Shown: in pieces, positions 1-9,210 of the stretch
Numbering within the stretch: position 1 is the first letter of the stretch
How the letters are laid out: every line of letters starts with the position of its first letter
DNA from: HGM04593 sp045533955
GTDB taxonomy: Bacteria > Bacteroidota > Bacteroidia > Bacteroidales > Bacteroidaceae
DNA: 64,000 nucleotides
NCBI GenBank assembly: GCA_045533955.1
Contig: JAZSIU010000017.1
Span: 29,743-93,742 of the forward strand
Reading direction: 5' to 3'
Made by a program: the position numbers and the translations under genes
Notes under the pieces: generated by a model
Seen by the model: only the letters and a program-made list of their open reading frames with translations
Told to the model about the DNA's origin: nothing
The model's database searches: none

Positions 1-49
1 TCCTTATAAGATTTAAATTGGACCGTGAGGTTCGTAAAAACATAAAATA

Positions 50-1246
50 ATGGATAATTACAAAGAGAAGCGTCAGGGCAGCTACACTCCCCGCGGTGGG
101 AATCGTGAGCGCTCGTTCGACAACAATTTCAACGCAGAGTTTCGCAAGAAACAACAGCGTCCGCGCTTTACAAAAGAGCAGGATGGACACCGACAGTATG
201 TACGCAGCGAGTATCGCGGTAACGCCGAGGGCGGTAACCGCTATTCATCATACAACAGCCGTCAGCAACAGAGCGGCGGCGAGGGCGAACGTAATTACAA
301 TCGTTTCGAGCCACAGGCGGGCGAGCGTCAGTATGACCGACGTCGCAGCGGCGGTTATCGCAGCGGCGGGGGGCAGAGCGTAAATAACGGTAATTACAGT
401 CGAGCGTACAGCACACAGCATCGTGCGGGATACGGTCAGCGTGGAAACAGAAGCGCATCGTACGACCCCAACGCAAAATACAGTGCCAAGAAACGCATCG
501 TCTATCGCGAGGCAGCAATCGACCCCGATGCTCCCGTGCGTCTGAACAAATATCTAGCAAATGCAGGAATATGCTCGCGCCGCGAGGCCGACAATTATAT
601 CGAAGCGGGTCTTGTGAGCGTCAACGGCACAGTAGTTACCGAGCTTGGAGTAAAGGTAACACCCAATGATGATATTCGCTTCAACGGCGAGCGTGTGAAC
701 CCCGAGCGCAAGGTATATGTGCTGCTCAACAAGCCCAAAGACTGCGTTACCACCGTTGACGACCCTCAGGAGCGTCGCACCGTGCTCGACTGTCTCAAGG
801 GCATCGGCAAGGAGAGAATATACCCCGTGGGACGCCTCGACCGCAACACAACAGGAGTGCTGCTGCTCACCAACGACGGAGATATGGCATCGAAGCTCAC
901 GCACCCCAAATTTATGAAAAAGAAAATCTATCACGTAACCTGCGACAAGAATGTGGCAATGTCGGATATGGACTTATTGGCAAGCGGAATAGAACTTGAG
1001 GATGGCCCCATCTATGCCGACGAGGTGAGCTACGTGAACGACGCCGACCGTTCGCAGATAGGAATAGAGATTCACTCGGGCAAGAACCGCATCGTGCGCC
1101 GTATGATGGAGCATTTGGGCTACCGAGTGGTAAAGCTCGACAGAGTGCTCTTTGCCGGCCTGACAAAGAAGAATCTCAAGAGAGGCGATTGGCGCTATCT
1201 GACCGAGAAAGAGGTTAATATGCTGCGAATGGGAGCATACGAATAA
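50..1246 (+). CDS. rRNA pseudouridine synthase, RsuA/RluB family, with long RG-rich N-terminal tail
   Basis: Isomerises one uridine of ribosomal RNA to pseudouridine; which one (RluB-, RluF- or RsuA-type target) cannot be told here. An S4 RNA-binding domain starts near residue 163 (VRLNKYLANAGICSRREAD) and the catalytic domain carries GRLDRNTTG with the nucleophilic Asp at 264, followed by LLLTNDG. The first ~155 residues are low-complexity, rich in Arg, Gly, Ser, Asn, Gln and Tyr, and look disordered; the core alone (about 240 residues) matches the usual family length. Such tails are plausible non-specific RNA binders. asnS follows 31 bp downstream on the same strand, so the two are probably co-transcribed. 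Assignment to the family is firm, the exact target is not. Confidence 0.93.
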   Translation: MDNYKEKRQGSYTPRGGNRERSFDNNFNAEFRKKQQRPRFTKEQDGHRQYVRSEYRGNAEGGNRYSSYNSRQQQSGGEGERNYNRFEPQAGERQYDRRRSGGYRSGGGQSVNNGNYSRAYSTQHRAGYGQRGNRSASYDPNAKYSAKKRIVYREAAIDPDAPVRLNKYLANAGICSRREADNYIEAGLVSVNGTVVTELGVKVTPNDDIRFNGERVNPERKVYVLLNKPKDCVTTVDDPQERRTVLDCLKGIGKERIYPVGRLDRNTTGVLLLTNDGDMASKLTHPKFMKKKIYHVTCDKNVAMSDMDLLASGIELEDGPIYADEVSYVNDADRSQIGIEIHSGKNRIVRRMMEHLGYRVVKLDRVLFAGLTKKNLKRGDWRYLTEKEVNMLRMGAYE

Positions 1247-1277
1247 CAGAAACACAAGAAAAACAGAATAGAATCGT

Positions 1278-2681
1278 ATGAAAGCTATAAGACGAACAAA
1301 AATCTCAGACTTACTGAAAAGTACGGCTTTTGGTACCGAGGTGAATGTAAGAGGTTGGGTCAGAACACGTCGCAGCAGCAAGCAGGTTGCGTTCGTGGCA
1401 CTTAACGACGGCTCGACAATAAAGAATGTGCAGGTGGTAATAGACGTCGAGAAATTCGACGAGGAGATGCTGAAACTCCTTACAACGGGTGCCTGCCTTA
1501 GTGTAAACGGAGAGTTGGTCGAGTCTATCGGAGGCGGACAGTCGGTGGAGATTCAGGCAACGGAGATTGAGGTGCTGGGTGAGTGTGATAATACCTATCC
1601 TCTGCAAAAGAAGGGTCAGACAATGGAGTATATGCGCACGGTGGCTCACCTGCGTCCCCGCACAAATACCTTCGGCGCAGTGTTCCGCATACGCCACAAT
1701 ATGGCCTACGCAATACACAAATTCTTCCACGATAAGGGTTTTTACTATTTCCACACACCCATTATCACAGCATCCGACTGCGAGGGCGCCGGACAGATGT
1801 TTCAGGTAACCACAATGAACCTCTACGACCTTAAAAAGGACGACGAGGGCAGCATAAAGTACGACAGCGACTTTTTCGGCAAGCAGGCCAGCCTCACCGT
1901 CTCGGGACAGCTCGAGGGCGAGCTTGCTGCAACAGCGCTTGGTGCAATCTATACGTTCGGCCCCACGTTCCGTGCCGAAAATTCAAATACTCCGCGCCAC
2001 CTTGCCGAATTTTGGATGATTGAGCCCGAGGTTGCGTTCAACGACATTACCGACAATATGGATCTTGCCGAGGAGTTTATAAAATATTGCGTGCAGTGGG
2101 CGCTCGACCACTGTATGGAGGATATTACCTTCCTTAACAATATGATTGACAAGGGACTGATTGAGCGTCTGCGCTCGATTGTCGATACCGAGTTTGTACG
2201 TCTCGCTTATACCGACGGAATAAAAATCCTTGAGGAGGCTGTTGCCTCAGGGCACAAGTTTGAATTCCCCGTATATTGGGGTGTCGACCTTGCCTCGGAG
2301 CACGAGCGTTACCTTGTCGAGCATCACTTTAAACGCCCCGTGATACTCACCGACTATCCCAAAGAGATTAAGGCCTTCTATATGAAGCAGAATGAGGATG
2401 GAAAGACAGTGCGTGCAATGGACGTACTCTTCCCCAAGATTGGCGAGATTATCGGTGGCTCGGAGCGCGAGGCCGACTATGGCAAGCTGCTGGCCCGCAT
2501 CGAGGAACTTGGTATTCCTATGAAGGATATGTGGTGGTATCTTGATACTCGTCGTTACGGCTCGTGTCCCCACTCGGGATTCGGATTGGGCTTCGAGCGT
2601 CTGCTGCTTTTTGTTACGGGAATGGCCAATATTCGCGATGTAATCCCCTTCCCCCGTACTCCCAATAATGCCGAGTTTTAA
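1278..2681 (+). CDS. asnS: asparaginyl-tRNA synthetase
   Basis: Charges tRNA-Asn with asparagine (class II aminoacyl-tRNA synthetase, subclass IIb, cytoplasmic). The N-terminal OB fold that reads the anticodon is visible at residues 20-100 (VNVRGWVRTRR). Class II motif 2 lies at about 229-253 (GPTFRAENSNTPRHLAEFW), and motif 3 near the C-terminus (GFGLGFERLLLF, about 433-444). The length of 467 is standard for bacterial AsnS, and the IEPE after motif 2 with no AspRS-type insertion supports Asn over Asp specificity. It follows the pseudouridine synthase gene by 31 bp and ends at a strong hairpin terminator. Confidence 0.97.
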   Translation: MKAIRRTKISDLLKSTAFGTEVNVRGWVRTRRSSKQVAFVALNDGSTIKNVQVVIDVEKFDEEMLKLLTTGACLSVNGELVESIGGGQSVEIQATEIEVLGECDNTYPLQKKGQTMEYMRTVAHLRPRTNTFGAVFRIRHNMAYAIHKFFHDKGFYYFHTPIITASDCEGAGQMFQVTTMNLYDLKKDDEGSIKYDSDFFGKQASLTVSGQLEGELAATALGAIYTFGPTFRAENSNTPRHLAEFWMIEPEVAFNDITDNMDLAEEFIKYCVQWALDHCMEDITFLNNMIDKGLIERLRSIVDTEFVRLAYTDGIKILEEAVASGHKFEFPVYWGVDLASEHERYLVEHHFKRPVILTDYPKEIKAFYMKQNEDGKTVRAMDVLFPKIGEIIGGSEREADYGKLLARIEELGIPMKDMWWYLDTRRYGSCPHSGFGLGFERLLLFVTGMANIRDVIPFPRTPNNAEF

Positions 2682-2702
2682 TTGAAATATCTCGGATAGT
2701 GC

Positions 2703-2749
2703 TTAAGCGGGTGCCCCGATAATCAATCGGGCACCCGCTTAATTTTGTT
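2703..2749 (+). terminator. Rho-independent terminator after asnS
   Basis: A perfect 14-bp stem, TTAAGCGGGTGCCC (2703-2716) with GGGCACCCGCTTAA (2729-2742), extended inward by GAT/ATC around a bulged C, is followed by TTTTGTT. It separates asnS from manC. Confidence 0.9.
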
Positions 2750-2848
2750 AAAAAAATAGGGAAACTCCTGTTTTAATCGCAATAAAAATATTATACTTGC
2801 GTTGTGTAAATAAATAACCGGTATAAACTCTCTAAAATTCCCTGCGAA

Positions 2849-3943
2849 ATGGACAACAACAGATATTGCGTAATTATGGCCGGAGGAGTGGGTAGCCGTC
2901 TGTGGCCTCTGAGCAGGAAAAATCTTCCCAAGCAATTTCACGACCTTTTGGGCTGTGGCAGGACTATGCTGCAGCAGACTTTCGACCGATACAGCCGCAT
3001 TGTGCCAAAAGAGAATATAATAGTATCGACAAATATTATTTACTCGCAGCTTGTGCGCGAGCAGTTGCCGCAGCTATCGCCCGACCAGATTCTGCACGAG
3101 CCCTCGTTCCGCGGGACGGCTCCCAGCATTGCTTATGCGGCCTGCCACATAAGGCAGCTTAATCCTGAGGCGAGCATCGTGGTTGCGCAGAGCGACCAAT
3201 TGGTGCTGAAGGAAGACCTTTTTGTCGAGACACTCGGCCGCGGACTCGACTATGTGGCCGAGCATAACAGATTGGTTATTATAGGCATAAAGCCTACCTG
3301 CCCCGAGACGCGTTACGGATATATACAGGTAGATGACCGTGGGACGCAGAGCCCGGATGGCTCGTTCTACAAGGTGCGCACGTTCACCGAAAAACCTGCC
3401 TATGAGTTTGCACGTGTCTTTATGGAGAGTGGCGAGTTTTATTGGAATTCGGGAATTTATATATGGAACGTGCAGACGGTGGTCGAGACACTCTCGAAGC
3501 TGCTGCCCGATATGATGGCCGAGTTTGAGAGTGTCTTTAACGAGTTTCCCAACCGCGACGAGCGTCGCCGCCGAATATATGAGTCCTATACGTCGTTCCC
3601 CAATGCTGCGATGGACACGGCTGTTATGGAGCGTGCCGATAATGTGTTTCTTCTGGTCGGGGAGTTTGGATGGGCCGATATTGGAACGTGGGACTCGCTC
3701 TACGGCACTCTGCCCAAAGATGTCGATGGGAATGTGATAATGCACTCGCACACAATAGCTTATGACAGCTGTAATAATGTGGTGTCGCTGCCCAAGGGCA
3801 AGCTGGCTGTGATTCAAGGGGTCGAGGACTTGCTCATTGTTGACGAGGGTAATGTGCTGCTTGTGTGCAAAAAGGGATGCGAGGGCGATATTCGTAAATT
3901 CCGCAACGACGTGCTGATGAAGATGGGCGATGATTTTGTGTGA
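2849..3943 (+). CDS. manC: mannose-1-phosphate guanylyltransferase
   Basis: Makes GDP-mannose from mannose 1-phosphate and GTP, the precursor for GDP-fucose and mannose-containing surface glycans. The nucleotidyltransferase signature AGGVGSRLWPLSRKNLPKQF sits at residues 11-30, and the sugar-binding region FTEKPAYEFA is present. At 364 residues it is the single-domain form: the C-terminal phosphomannose isomerase cupin of the long ManC/AlgA type is absent. It is monocistronic in appearance, between a terminator upstream and a bidirectional terminator downstream. A weak promoter-like TATACTTG occurs near 2790. Confidence 0.95.
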   Translation: MDNNRYCVIMAGGVGSRLWPLSRKNLPKQFHDLLGCGRTMLQQTFDRYSRIVPKENIIVSTNIIYSQLVREQLPQLSPDQILHEPSFRGTAPSIAYAACHIRQLNPEASIVVAQSDQLVLKEDLFVETLGRGLDYVAEHNRLVIIGIKPTCPETRYGYIQVDDRGTQSPDGSFYKVRTFTEKPAYEFARVFMESGEFYWNSGIYIWNVQTVVETLSKLLPDMMAEFESVFNEFPNRDERRRRIYESYTSFPNAAMDTAVMERADNVFLLVGEFGWADIGTWDSLYGTLPKDVDGNVIMHSHTIAYDSCNNVVSLPKGKLAVIQGVEDLLIVDEGNVLLVCKKGCEGDIRKFRNDVLMKMGDDFV

Positions 3944-4034
3944 TTGTCTGCTCTAAAGATTTTGTTTGGATTTTTTATAAAAAGATATATTTTAGCGGCG
4001 AAACTGCTTTTGACTTTAAGCTGTTTCAAGCAAC

Positions 4035-4065
4035 AAAAAAAGCGCCTTTTAGGGGCGCTTTTTTT
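4035..4065. terminator. bidirectional terminator between convergent manC and lytic transglycosylase gene
   Basis: An A-tract plus AGCGCC (4035-4046) pairs with GGCGCT plus a T-tract (4054-4065). Either strand gives a GC stem followed by a U run, which suits the convergent genes on both sides. Confidence 0.88.
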
Positions 4066-4070
4066 TATGG

Positions 4071-5039
4071 TTATCGGAGTATCCATTTGTGGTTGTGAGG
4101 CTGTGTCTCTTTGGGGTCGTAGTGTAGGGCCTCGGCGTCGGGGATGAGCACGGTGTAGCTTTTGCGGGCGCTGTTGGGCATTGTGCTGTTGCGCATCCAC
4201 GGGTTGGCCTCGCGCAGTTGCAGGAATGTGAGATTGTGCTTCCTTGCAACGTCGGGCCAGCTAACCGGGCTTTTGTCTATTGTGATTGTGCTTTTTATGG
4301 GCAGCGGCGGGTAAAGGTCGCTCTTCTTTATTATGAATCCGTAGTTTATAGGGTCGGCAAAGATGCATTTTACTGCCAATAGGCGGAAGAGGTAGCGCGA
4401 GGTCTCGGGCACAAGTACAAGGTCTAATGCGTTGCTCTGTTTCTGTGCCTCGATGCGCTTGGATATATTGGCGGTGCCGGCATTGTAGCTGGCGGCGACG
4501 GTCATCCAATTGCCAAACTCCTCGTAGCTCTTTTTTAGGTATTTGCAGGCGGCACGCGTGGCTTTCTCGATGTTGTAGCGCTCGTCGACGTGGTTGTTAA
4601 CCTCGAGCCCATATTCGCGCCCGGTCTTTTCCATAAACTGCCACAGGCCGGCGGCGCCCACCGTCGAGCGTGCGTGAATGTCGCCGTTGCTCTCTATTAT
4701 CATTAGGTATTTAAAATCGTCGGGCACGCCGCACTCTTTTAGTATGGGCTCGACGATGGGGAAGAGGCGGTTGGCACGCTTTATTTGCAGCATTGTGTTT
4801 ATGTGCGAGTAGGTAAAGGCCAGAATCTCGCGGTCCATACGCTCGCGGCGGTCGTGCTGTGTGAGGAGTATCTCTTCGCCTGCAAATGTCAGGCTTGTGG
4901 GCACTTGTGGCGAGATGCAGCAGTAGGGAATCTGCGAGTAGGGCATATTCTCGTTGCTGCAACCGAGGTTCGATTGTAACAGCCATCCGCATAATATTGC
5001 GATGGTTGCGATTGATGCTATTTTTACTGTTTCTTTCAT
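4071..5039 (-). CDS. MltD-like lytic transglycosylase, probable lipoprotein
   Basis: Cleaves the glycan strands of peptidoglycan in the periplasm with formation of 1,6-anhydro-muramyl ends. I start at the Met at 5039, giving 322 residues: the N-terminus then has a hydrophobic segment (residues 5-25) ending in LGC, a possible lipidation site at Cys27, although the lipobox is imperfect. The SLT domain shows the catalytic Glu116 in MIIESNGD, then GAAGLWQFM (128-136) and AASYNAG (182-188). Residues about 259-300 (SWPDVARKHNLTFLQLREANPWM) look like one LysM-type wall-binding repeat. Upstream in-frame codons are ignored because they precede the signal sequence. Confidence 0.9.
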   Translation of the reverse strand: MKETVKIASIATIAILCGWLLQSNLGCSNENMPYSQIPYCCISPQVPTSLTFAGEEILLTQHDRRERMDREILAFTYSHINTMLQIKRANRLFPIVEPILKECGVPDDFKYLMIIESNGDIHARSTVGAAGLWQFMEKTGREYGLEVNNHVDERYNIEKATRAACKYLKKSYEEFGNWMTVAASYNAGTANISKRIEAQKQSNALDLVLVPETSRYLFRLLAVKCIFADPINYGFIIKKSDLYPPLPIKSTITIDKSPVSWPDVARKHNLTFLQLREANPWMRNSTMPNSARKSYTVLIPDAEALHYDPKETQPHNHKWILR

Positions 5040-5130
5040 TCTTAATATCTCTTTGGATAATGAGGCACTAAGATAGCACTTTTGCTGCAAATAACGCTCT
5101 CTTTTTTCGGTAAAAATGGTTTTTTATTGC

Positions 5131-5138
5131 TACCTTTG
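5131..5138 (+). promoter_or_regulatory. Bacteroidetes-type -7 promoter element for the RlmL-like gene
   Basis: TACCTTTG matches the Bacteroidetes -7 consensus TAnnTTTG. It lies about 140 bp upstream of the coding start, leaving a long 5' leader with a short CCTTT/AAAGG hairpin. The -33 TTTG is not clear. Confidence 0.6.
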
Positions 5139-5279
5139 CACGGTATTTGTCGGTTGTGCAGCCTTTGAGCTAAAGGGGCTTCTCATTTTGTGTTAATGTG
5201 AGGGGTTTAAGGTCTCTTGGATGGGGCGAGGGCACATTGCTTTTTTGACAAATTTCTTATTGTTCTTTTAGGTAATTTT

Positions 5280-6875
5280 ATGGAGGAATTTGAACTTATT
5301 GCCAAGACTTTTCAGGGACTCGAAGAGGTGTTGGCGCAGGAATTGACTGATTTAGGAGCCAATAATGTACAGATTGGCCGTCGTATGGTCTCTTTTACGG
5401 GCGACAAGGCTCTTATGTATAAGGCTAACTTTTGCCTTAGGACAGCCGTGCGTATTCTAAAGCCTATTCTTCATTTTAAGGCTTCGGACGCCGATGAGGT
5501 TTATAATGTTATAAAGAGTGTTGAGTGGAGCGAGTATCTCGATAGTAATTCTACATTCTCGGTCGATTCGGTGGTTTATAGCGACGTGTTCCGCCATTCA
5601 AAATTTGTGGCCTATCGTGTCAAGGATGCCATTGCCGATTATTTCAACGAGCGCGAGGGACGCCGTCCGTCGGTGCGTCTGAACAATCCCGACCTTATCT
5701 TTCACATACATATTGCTCACGAGGAGTGTACGCTGGCTTTCGATAGCTCGGGCGAGTCGTTGCATCGTCGCGGATACCGCGTCGAGACGGGTGCTGCGCC
5801 CATAAACGAGGTACTTGCGGCGGGAATGATTCTGCTCACAGGCTGGAGGGGCGAGTGCGACTTTATCGACCCTATGTGTGGCTCGGGTACGCTGCCCATC
5901 GAGGCTGCGCTCATTGCTCGCAATATTGCTCCGGGCGTGTTCCGTCAGAGCTATGCGTTTGAAAAGTGGAGAGACTTTGACGAGGAACTTTTTCGCTCGA
6001 TTTTCGACGACGACTCGGCCGAGCGTGAGTTTAACCACAAGATTTACGGATACGACGTTGACGGCCGTATGGTGGCCTGCGCGCGTCGCAACGTAAAGTC
6101 GGCTATGATGGGCGATATTGTCTCCATCGAGTGCCGCGACATTAAGGATTTTCAAGAGCCTGCCGAGCGTGCTGTGATGGTGGTGAATCCTCCCTACGGC
6201 GAGCGTCTCGTCTCGGATAACCTGCTCGAGGTATATAAAGAATTAGGCAGCCGCCTTAAGCACGCTTTTCAGGGTAACGAGGCTTGGGTGATAAGCAGTA
6301 GCTACGATTGTTTCGACCAGATTGGTCTGAAGGCCTCGGCGCGAATTCCTCTTTTCAACGGCGACCTCGACTGCGAGCTTCGTAAATACGAACTTTTTCA
6401 GGGAAAATACAAGGGCTTCCGCGACGAGGGCAATATGCTGAAGAAGGATTTTGCACCGCTCAAGAGAAAATCGCGCCTAACGGGGCTTGATGGCGAGCAG
6501 AGGGGAGCGACTCGTGCATCGGTCGATGGCGACGCCCCCGACAGTGATGCTTCGATGCGTCGTCGCCGCGAGCTCGAATCTTATTTTAAGACACGCACGG
6601 CACAGCGCGTAAAGGCCGATAGAAAGGAGCGTGCGGGTGAGGCTTCCGAAAGAGAGGAGCGTCGAGGCGGTGAGAGCCGCAATAATAGAAGCGGCGAGCC
6701 TCGGACGGCAGCACCCCGAAGCAATGTGCGCGGATGGGGTGGCGAGGATAATAAACCCCGCGAACGTCGCCCGCGTCCCACGGGCGAGCGTCGAGGCTCG
6801 GCAGCAGGCGGCCGTCCTTTCCTCAAAGGGGGCAAGCGTGGCGGCACAGGCAAGGGCGGCCGAAACAAGGAGTAA
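5280..6875 (+). CDS. rlmL: THUMP-domain 23S rRNA m2G methyltransferase, RlmL-type, with basic C-terminal tail
   Basis: Transfers a methyl group from SAM to N2 of a guanine in 23S rRNA (G2445 in E. coli RlmL). I take the Met at 5280, which begins MEEFELIAKTFQGLEEVLA, a typical family start; the upstream in-frame extension is not conserved-looking. The THUMP RNA-binding domain covers about 40-155, SAM motif I is DPMCGSGTLPIEAAL (197-211), and the catalytic motif IV is NPPYGERL (303-310). It lacks the second RlmK methyltransferase domain of the E. coli fusion. After about residue 395 the remaining ~135 residues are Arg/Gly/Glu-rich, low-complexity and probably disordered, like the tail of the pseudouridine synthase at 50-1246. 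Confidence 0.9.
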   Translation: MEEFELIAKTFQGLEEVLAQELTDLGANNVQIGRRMVSFTGDKALMYKANFCLRTAVRILKPILHFKASDADEVYNVIKSVEWSEYLDSNSTFSVDSVVYSDVFRHSKFVAYRVKDAIADYFNEREGRRPSVRLNNPDLIFHIHIAHEECTLAFDSSGESLHRRGYRVETGAAPINEVLAAGMILLTGWRGECDFIDPMCGSGTLPIEAALIARNIAPGVFRQSYAFEKWRDFDEELFRSIFDDDSAEREFNHKIYGYDVDGRMVACARRNVKSAMMGDIVSIECRDIKDFQEPAERAVMVVNPPYGERLVSDNLLEVYKELGSRLKHAFQGNEAWVISSSYDCFDQIGLKASARIPLFNGDLDCELRKYELFQGKYKGFRDEGNMLKKDFAPLKRKSRLTGLDGEQRGATRASVDGDAPDSDASMRRRRELESYFKTRTAQRVKADRKERAGEASEREERRGGESRNNRSGEPRTAAPRSNVRGWGGEDNKPRERRPRPTGERRGSAAGGRPFLKGGKRGGTGKGGRNKE

Positions 6876-6965
6876 ACATAATAAATTAACAACAGGGCCC
6901 GTGGGCGGCCGAATAGTAAAGAGTAATATTCGGTTGCCACGAGGAACCGCAACAAAAATAGAACA

Positions 6966-8234
6966 ATGAAAATATTGCTTTTAGGCAGCGGTGGACGCGA
7001 GCACGCACTCGCTTGGAAAATTGCGCAGAGCGCAAAGGTCGAGAAACTTTACATTGCCCCCGGAAACGCCGGAACATCGGCCGTGGGACAAAATGTCGCA
7101 ATCTCGGTGTGTGATTTTGAGGCAATAGCAGCTTTTGTCCTCGAGAATGGTGTCTCAATGGTGGTAGTGGGTCCCGAGGACCCATTGGTAAAGGGAATAT
7201 ACGACTATTTCAAGAGCGACGAGCGCTTGGCACACGTTGCTGTCATCGGCCCCTCGCGCGAGGCTGCACAACTCGAAGGAAGCAAGAGCTTTGCCAAAGA
7301 TTTTATGCAACGCCACAATATTCCCACTGCGGCCTATAAGGCTTTTGACGGTACGCAGATTGAAGAGGCTTATAAGTTCCTCGAAGGGCTGAAGGCTCCC
7401 TACGTGCTCAAGGCCGATGGTCTGTGCGCCGGAAAAGGTGTGCTCATATTGCCCACGCTCGACGAGGCAAAGGCTCAGCTCAAGGATATGTTCGATGGTA
7501 TGTTCGGCAGCTCATCGGCGACGGTGGTTATAGAGGAATTCCTCGATGGAATAGAGTGTTCGGTGTTTGTGCTCACCGATGGAAAGGATTATGTGTTGCT
7601 GCCCGAGGCTAAAGATTATAAACGCATAGGCGAGGGTAACACAGGGCTTAACACCGGTGGAATGGGCTCAATATCGCCCGTGCCCTTTGCCGACGAGCAG
7701 TGGATGAAGAAGGTGGACGAGCGCATCGTGCGTCCCACGGTCGAGGGTCTTGCTGCCGACGGCCTGCTCTACAAGGGCTTTATCTTCTTCGGCCTAATAA
7801 ACGTCGGGGGAGAACCTATGGTAATTGAGTATAATGTACGTATGGGCGACCCCGAGACCGAGTCGGTGATGCTGCGTCTGCGTAGCGACATCGTCGAGCT
7901 CTTTGAAAAGGTTGACACCGGCACACTCGCGGGTACAACCGCCGAGTTTGACGAGCGCACAGCCGTGTGTGTGATGCTTGTGTCAGGCGGATACCCCGAG
8001 GCTTACTCTAAGGGCTACGAAATGACGGGATTTGAGAAGGTCGAGGATAGCATTCTGTTCCACGCGGGAACGAAAATAAAGGATGGTAAAGTGGTTACCG
8101 CCGGCGGACGTGTACTTGCTGTATGCTCGTATGGCAGCAGCCGTGCCGAGGCGCTCGAAAAGTCGTTCCGCTCGGCTAATGTAATTGATTTTGAGAAGAA
8201 ATATTTCAGAGGAGATATAGGCTTTGATTTATAA
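6966..8234 (+). CDS. purD: phosphoribosylamine-glycine ligase (GAR synthetase)
   Basis: Second step of de novo purine synthesis: joins glycine to phosphoribosylamine using ATP. The N-terminal LLLGSGGREHALAW, the ATP-grasp core with LKADGLCAGKGV, and GEGNTGLNTGGMGSISPVP followed by EYNVRMGDPE are diagnostic. The length of 422 is standard. A 90-bp gap separates it from the methyltransferase gene, and the next gene overlaps its 3' end by 11 bp, indicating a polycistronic message. Confidence 0.97.
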   Translation: MKILLLGSGGREHALAWKIAQSAKVEKLYIAPGNAGTSAVGQNVAISVCDFEAIAAFVLENGVSMVVVGPEDPLVKGIYDYFKSDERLAHVAVIGPSREAAQLEGSKSFAKDFMQRHNIPTAAYKAFDGTQIEEAYKFLEGLKAPYVLKADGLCAGKGVLILPTLDEAKAQLKDMFDGMFGSSSATVVIEEFLDGIECSVFVLTDGKDYVLLPEAKDYKRIGEGNTGLNTGGMGSISPVPFADEQWMKKVDERIVRPTVEGLAADGLLYKGFIFFGLINVGGEPMVIEYNVRMGDPETESVMLRLRSDIVELFEKVDTGTLAGTTAEFDERTAVCVMLVSGGYPEAYSKGYEMTGFEKVEDSILFHAGTKIKDGKVVTAGGRVLAVCSYGSSRAEALEKSFRSANVIDFEKKYFRGDIGFDL

Positions 8235-9210
8235 TAACGGAAATTCGCTCCAACGACAGTTTGTTACCGGCAGATATACGCTGGCGCTTTTATTGGGTGG
8301 CGCGGCGATGTTGTGGTTGGCAGGGGTGATGGGCGAGATTGCCTTTGGCGGTGTCGGCCCGCGCTCCTTTTGGAGTGGTTTTCTGCCTCTTTGGATTGAG
8401 GAGGCTCTTGCCTTTGGCGTTTATGTGGCAGCTGCTTTGCTGCTTAACTCTTTTGTTATTATCGAGGGGCGTACGCCGTGGCTGGGCGGCCTTTTTGTGT
8501 GGCTGGCGGCTTGTAATCTGACGTTGCACGGCAATCTGACGCTGGCGCTGTCGGTGCCGGCATTGTTGCTTCTGTTGGCGCTGCTTACGGCGTGTCATCC
8601 GCGCGAGAATGTGCAGCGGTGGGTCTATGCGGCGTTTGCGCTTTTTGCAACGGCGGCTCTTTTTGTCCCGCAGTTTGTTTATTTGTTGCCTCTGTACTTT
8701 TTATTTATGTCGATGACAGGGACAATGGGTACAAGGAATCTCCTTGCGGCTCTGTTGGGGTTGCTCACCCCTCTGTGGATGCTCTTTGGGATGATAATCA
8801 TCGTTCCGGGATTCTCTTTTTTGGGACAGATGCTGAAGGATGCCTTTGCGGGGTTGTTGCAATTTTCCTTTGTGGTGCCTCGGCCTAATATTCTACTCCC
8901 AATGGCGATAGAGGCTGTTGTTACGCTGTGGGCTGCGGCTGTTTTTTCACGTTGTCCCAGCCCGGCAAAGCCGCTTATGCGTCGTGTGCTCTCGTTGTTC
9001 ATCTATATGAATATCTATTTATGGGTGCTTGCGTGGCTGCTTGACGACTGTGCCCTGATTTTCTATGTGTGGCGTCTGCCGGGAGTGGCGCTGCTGGTGG
9101 CATATATCTTCTCGCTAAGGTTTACGAAATTTTATAATATCTGTTTTTGGATATTGGCTGTAATGTCAATTGTTGTTGCTTTGTTTAATGTTTGGTTATG
9201 GATTTTTTAG
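8224..9210 (+). CDS. polytopic membrane protein of unknown function
   Basis: No function is recognised. The 328-residue product is strongly hydrophobic, with about eight to nine predicted membrane segments and almost no soluble domain; charged residues are sparse and concentrated in short loops (HPREN, SPAKPLMRR). The earliest plausible start is a TTG at 8224 preceded by AGAGGAGA (8208-8215), lying inside the purD end; the next ATG would cut into the first membrane segment. It overlaps purD by 11 bp and the following YqaA-like gene by 13 bp, so it is translated within the same operon. It resembles in size and topology the uncharacterised membrane proteins of Bacteroidetes found near purD (for example DUF6427), but I cannot confirm membership. 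Confidence 0.75.
   Translation: MIYNNGNSLQRQFVTGRYTLALLLGGAAMLWLAGVMGEIAFGGVGPRSFWSGFLPLWIEEALAFGVYVAAALLLNSFVIIEGRTPWLGGLFVWLAACNLTLHGNLTLALSVPALLLLLALLTACHPRENVQRWVYAAFALFATAALFVPQFVYLLPLYFLFMSMTGTMGTRNLLAALLGLLTPLWMLFGMIIIVPGFSFLGQMLKDAFAGLLQFSFVVPRPNILLPMAIEAVVTLWAAAVFSRCPSPAKPLMRRVLSLFIYMNIYLWVLAWLLDDCALIFYVWRLPGVALLVAYIFSLRFTKFYNICFWILAVMSIVVALFNVWLWIF

Noticed and set aside
168..560. Reverse frame in the low-complexity tail of the pseudouridine synthase gene
   Set aside because: Cys/Arg-rich antisense of repeated Arg/Gly codons.
3944..4147. 67-codon frame between manC and the transglycosylase gene
   Set aside because: It runs over the bidirectional terminator and into the antisense of the transglycosylase gene.
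6886..6960. CCGAATA/TATTCGG hairpin between the RlmL-like gene and purD
   Set aside because: Seven base pairs, no U run and no promoter match; too weak to call.
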